Below, piece by piece: positions 62,984 to 64,000 of a stretch of DNA of 64,000 nucleotides. How positions within the stretch are numbered: the stretch's first letter is position 1; every line of letters starts with the position of its first letter. The stretch spans positions 1-64,000 of the forward strand of contig QHSU01000068.1 in NCBI GenBank assembly GCA_003220535.1. Reading direction: 5' to 3'. The notes under the pieces were generated by a model, which worked only from the letters and a program-made list of their open reading frames with translations, was not told where the DNA came from and ran no database searches. The stretch comes from Candidatus Rokuibacteriota bacterium. Its GTDB lineage: Bacteria > Methylomirabilota > Methylomirabilia > Rokubacteriales > CSP1-6. The translations under genes and the position numbers were made by a program.

Positions 62984-64000
62984 CTACCGGATCGCCATCT
63001 CGGCCGGCTCGACCCCGCGCAGTCCGTAGCGCCCCATGAAGCGCAAGAGGCCCCGGCTGTAGCGCCGCATGGTGCCCGTCCCCGACGCCTGGAGCGCGAT
63101 GTGGCGCTCGATGTGGCTCTGGGCCGCGCTCTTGAGGACGCTGGACCCGGTCGCCATCCAGTCACGCCCGGCTCGGAAGAGAGCCGCCATCCTTCCGTCG
63201 TAGAACGTGGCCACGAGATCGAGCCAGGCGGCGAGCATGGCGGTCTGAGTCGTCGCGTACGGCCGCAGCGCTGCTTCGAGCTCGAGGGGCGATGGTGTCG
63301 CGCCTGTCTTCGAGAATGGCGCGAGGGCGTCCGCCACCAGCTCGGCCGAGCGGAGTGCCAGGAGGACGCCGGGCGAGAGCATCGGATCGACGAAGCCGAA
63401 GGCGTCCCCGACCATCACCCAGCCGGGGCCGACGCCGCGCTGCGAGATCAGCTGGTAGTTGGCGTAGGTGGCGACGGACGTGACACGCTTGCTGCCGCCG
63501 GCGATCGATGACAGCCAGGCGTCGTCCGCGATGGCGCGCTCGAGCCGCTCGGTCGGGCTCGCGCCGAGACGAGCGGCGTCCTCGCGGCCGAGCACGATGC
63601 CCACCGACAGCCGATCTTGAAGCGGGATGCACCAGCTCCAGCCGGCGTCCAGGCGCCGGATGAGCACCTGGCCCGGCTCGTCGTCCCAGCTGAAGTTCTC
63701 GAAGTGGGCGAAATGCGCCACGTCCTTGCGCGGCCCGAGGTGGGCGGAGATGTTCAGGGCGCGTGCGCTGAGCCGGGCGCGCCCGGTGGCGTCGACGACG
63801 AGGTCGGGCTGACGGCCGCCGAGCTCCGGCGCCGCGGCCAGCGTCTCGTGTGCGAGGTCGAGCTCGCGACCGTCTTCCGTGACCGACTCCAGATGCGCGT
63901 GGGCGACAACGCGCTCGACTCCGGACGCGACGGCTCGTGCGAGCAGGGCGTCGTCGAAGCGTGGGCGGGGGATGTTGTACGCATACGGGAACACGCCCGG
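62984..64000 (-). CDS. FAD-dependent oxidoreductase (halogenase/geranylgeranyl-reductase type), 5' end outside window
   Basis: The frame runs from the stop at 62984 to the window edge, at least 338 codons, and continues without a natural start. FPYAYNIPRPRFDDALLARA usually lies near residue 90 in this family, so the N-terminal FAD GxGxxG motif is missing here. Present are LVVDATGRARLSARA, SWCIPLQDRLSVGIVLG and VMVGDAFGFVDPMLSPGVLLAL, the FAD C-terminal motif. It is a flavin monooxygenase-like or saturating reductase. It is convergent with the methyltransferase, with ten bases between. Confidence 0.87.
   Translation of the reverse strand, partial: PGVFPYAYNIPRPRFDDALLARAVASGVERVVAHAHLESVTEDGRELDLAHETLAAAPELGGRQPDLVVDATGRARLSARALNISAHLGPRKDVAHFAHFENFSWDDEPGQVLIRRLDAGWSWCIPLQDRLSVGIVLGREDAARLGASPTERLERAIADDAWLSSIAGGSKRVTSVATYANYQLISQRGVGPGWVMVGDAFGFVDPMLSPGVLLALRSAELVADALAPFSKTGATPSPLELEAALRPYATTQTAMLAAWLDLVATFYDGRMAALFRAGRDWMATGSSVLKSAAQSHIERHIALQASGTGTMRRYSRGLLRFMGRYGLRGVEPAEMAIR

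Overview
This 64 kb window is very GC-rich and densely coded. It looks like a chromosome segment from an uncultured soil-type bacterium. The gene mix fits Candidatus Rokubacteria (phylum Methylomirabilota) or a close relative: Tat-exported ABC binding proteins, a TRAP transporter, an amtB-glnK-porin cluster, a MeaB GTPase, an FprA-type reductase and recoded UGA codons. That placement is an inference from gene content. There is no rRNA, tRNA, CRISPR array, phage or insertion sequence.

Layout. Positions 1-6.5 kb carry a 5'-truncated fatty acyl-AMP ligase, an M28/PDZ peptidase, an aldehyde dehydrogenase, a YbaK protein, a selenocysteine peroxiredoxin-like membrane protein and a PIG-L deacetylase. 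Positions 6.7-17.2 kb run rightward: membrane protein, uvrA, pyk and a five-GAF hybrid histidine kinase. Positions 17.2-25.2 kb hold an enoyl-CoA hydratase, small membrane and hypothetical proteins, a selenocysteine glutaredoxin-DinB fusion, a methyltransferase, an FGE-like protein, an aminotransferase and an ALS-like protein with a degraded TPP site. Positions 25.3-29.7 kb are an ABC importer operon with two paralogous binding proteins and no ATPase. Positions 29.7-38.3 kb hold a KAS III with a large extra N-terminal region, a third selenoprotein, a class III aminotransferase, siroheme-pathway remnants and an AtzE/AtzG-like amidohydrolase operon. Several genes between 32.3 and 37.7 kb show small indels or truncation.

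Positions 38.5-42.3 kb are a nitrogen cluster: sigma-54 promoter, leader terminator, amtB, glnK, porin and an orphan Fis-type DNA-binding protein. Positions 42.5-45.4 kb carry meaB, a CBS protein and an FprA-type reductase. Positions 45.4-52.1 kb alternate strand, and each of the three convergent gene junctions there holds a giant inverted repeat (arms of 42-54 nt around a loop of about 60 nt). Two of the three share a conserved loop. The genes between them are an FAD oxidase, a GAF-PilB ATPase, a TonB receptor and nikR. Positions 52.3-60 kb hold a TRAP transporter (dctPQM) and a one-carbon operon (MidA-like, MetE-like, MetF-MetV fusion) divergent from a GntR regulator. The right end has a VOC protein, a zinc alcohol dehydrogenase, a UbiE-like methyltransferase and a truncated FAD oxidoreductase.

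The strongest unusual signals are: (1) three thioredoxin-fold genes, each with an in-frame UGA at the first Cys position of a CxxC motif and a SECIS-like hairpin just downstream; (2) the family of long hairpin elements between convergent genes; (3) an intrinsic terminator between a sigma-54 promoter and amtB; and (4) the indel cluster at 32.3-37.7 kb.
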